The notes under the pieces: model-generated
Databases searched by the model: none
Seen by the model: the letters and a program-made list of their open reading frames with translations, nothing else
Told to the model about the DNA's origin: nothing
Source of the DNA: an uncultured Lachnospiraceae bacterium
GTDB taxonomy: Bacteria; Bacillota; Clostridia; Lachnospirales; Lachnospiraceae
Assembly: GCA_910577165.1 (NCBI GenBank)
Contig: CAJTLX010000092.1
Span: forward strand, 1 to 5,568
Reading direction: 5' to 3'
Length of the DNA: 5,568 nt
Made by a program: the position numbers and the translations under genes
Shown: positions 5,512 to 5,568 of the stretch, in pieces
Numbering within the stretch: the stretch's first letter is position 1
Layout: every line of letters begins with the position of its first letter

Positions 5512-5568
5512 TCAGCAAAAGGGGCAACCTTCAAATATTATAGCTTTAAATTCCCTTCCATCCCCTCG
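5512..5568 (-). CDS. 3' end of an unidentified minus-strand gene (18 codons plus stop)
   Basis: On the minus strand from the window edge, one frame reads RGDGREFKAIIFEGCPFC and stops at TGA (5512-5514). The other two minus frames stop early in this stretch. The stop lies 8 bases before a hairpin whose T tract faces this direction, which is the layout of a gene end plus terminator. The tail ends in a CPFC motif, a possible metal- or thiol-binding pair, but this is too little to name a family. The call rests on the terminator context more than on the residues. A non-coding reading remains possible. Confidence 0.5.
   Translation of the reverse strand, partial: RGDGREFKAIIFEGCPFC

Overview
The window looks like a chromosomal segment of an anaerobic Bacillota, most likely class Clostridia. 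Three things suggest this: a short ThiC lacking the long N-terminal extension, strong GGAGG-type ribosome binding sites, and an extended sigma-70-family protein of a type I associate with Clostridia. This is inference from protein style, not from a marker gene.

Positions 2-3529 hold four same-strand thiamine genes: thiM (5' end cut by the window), thiE, thiD and thiC. Gaps are 21, 36 and 81 bp, and no convincing promoter is visible inside, so they read as one operon. ThiC makes the pyrimidine HMP phosphate and ThiD phosphorylates it to HMP pyrophosphate. ThiM salvages hydroxyethylthiazole to its phosphate, and ThiE joins the two into thiamine monophosphate. Thiazole biosynthesis genes (thiG/H/S/F) and a ThiL kinase are not in view. 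The operon ends at a perfect 13-bp hairpin with a T tract, one base after the thiC stop. Any TPP riboswitch would lie upstream of the window, and none is visible inside it.

Positions 3569-3732 form an intergenic region with a plausible housekeeping promoter (TTGGAA-17-TAAAAT) and a weaker ECF-like motif (TGAAC-16-CGAC). It precedes a 556-residue protein (3733-5403) made of an ECF sigma factor (sigma2 and sigma4), a winged-helix-like segment and about 300 further residues that I cannot assign. No anti-sigma gene is visible beside it. This is the least ordinary gene in the window.

Positions 5404-5511 are a short convergent intergenic region. Its hairpin has its T tract on the minus strand, and just beyond it is the only open minus-strand frame, ending in TGA. 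The right edge therefore probably carries the last 18 codons of a minus-strand gene.

I see no mobile element, CRISPR array, tRNA or rRNA. The thiamine operon is conventional apart from a few local oddities in ThiM, ThiE and ThiC.
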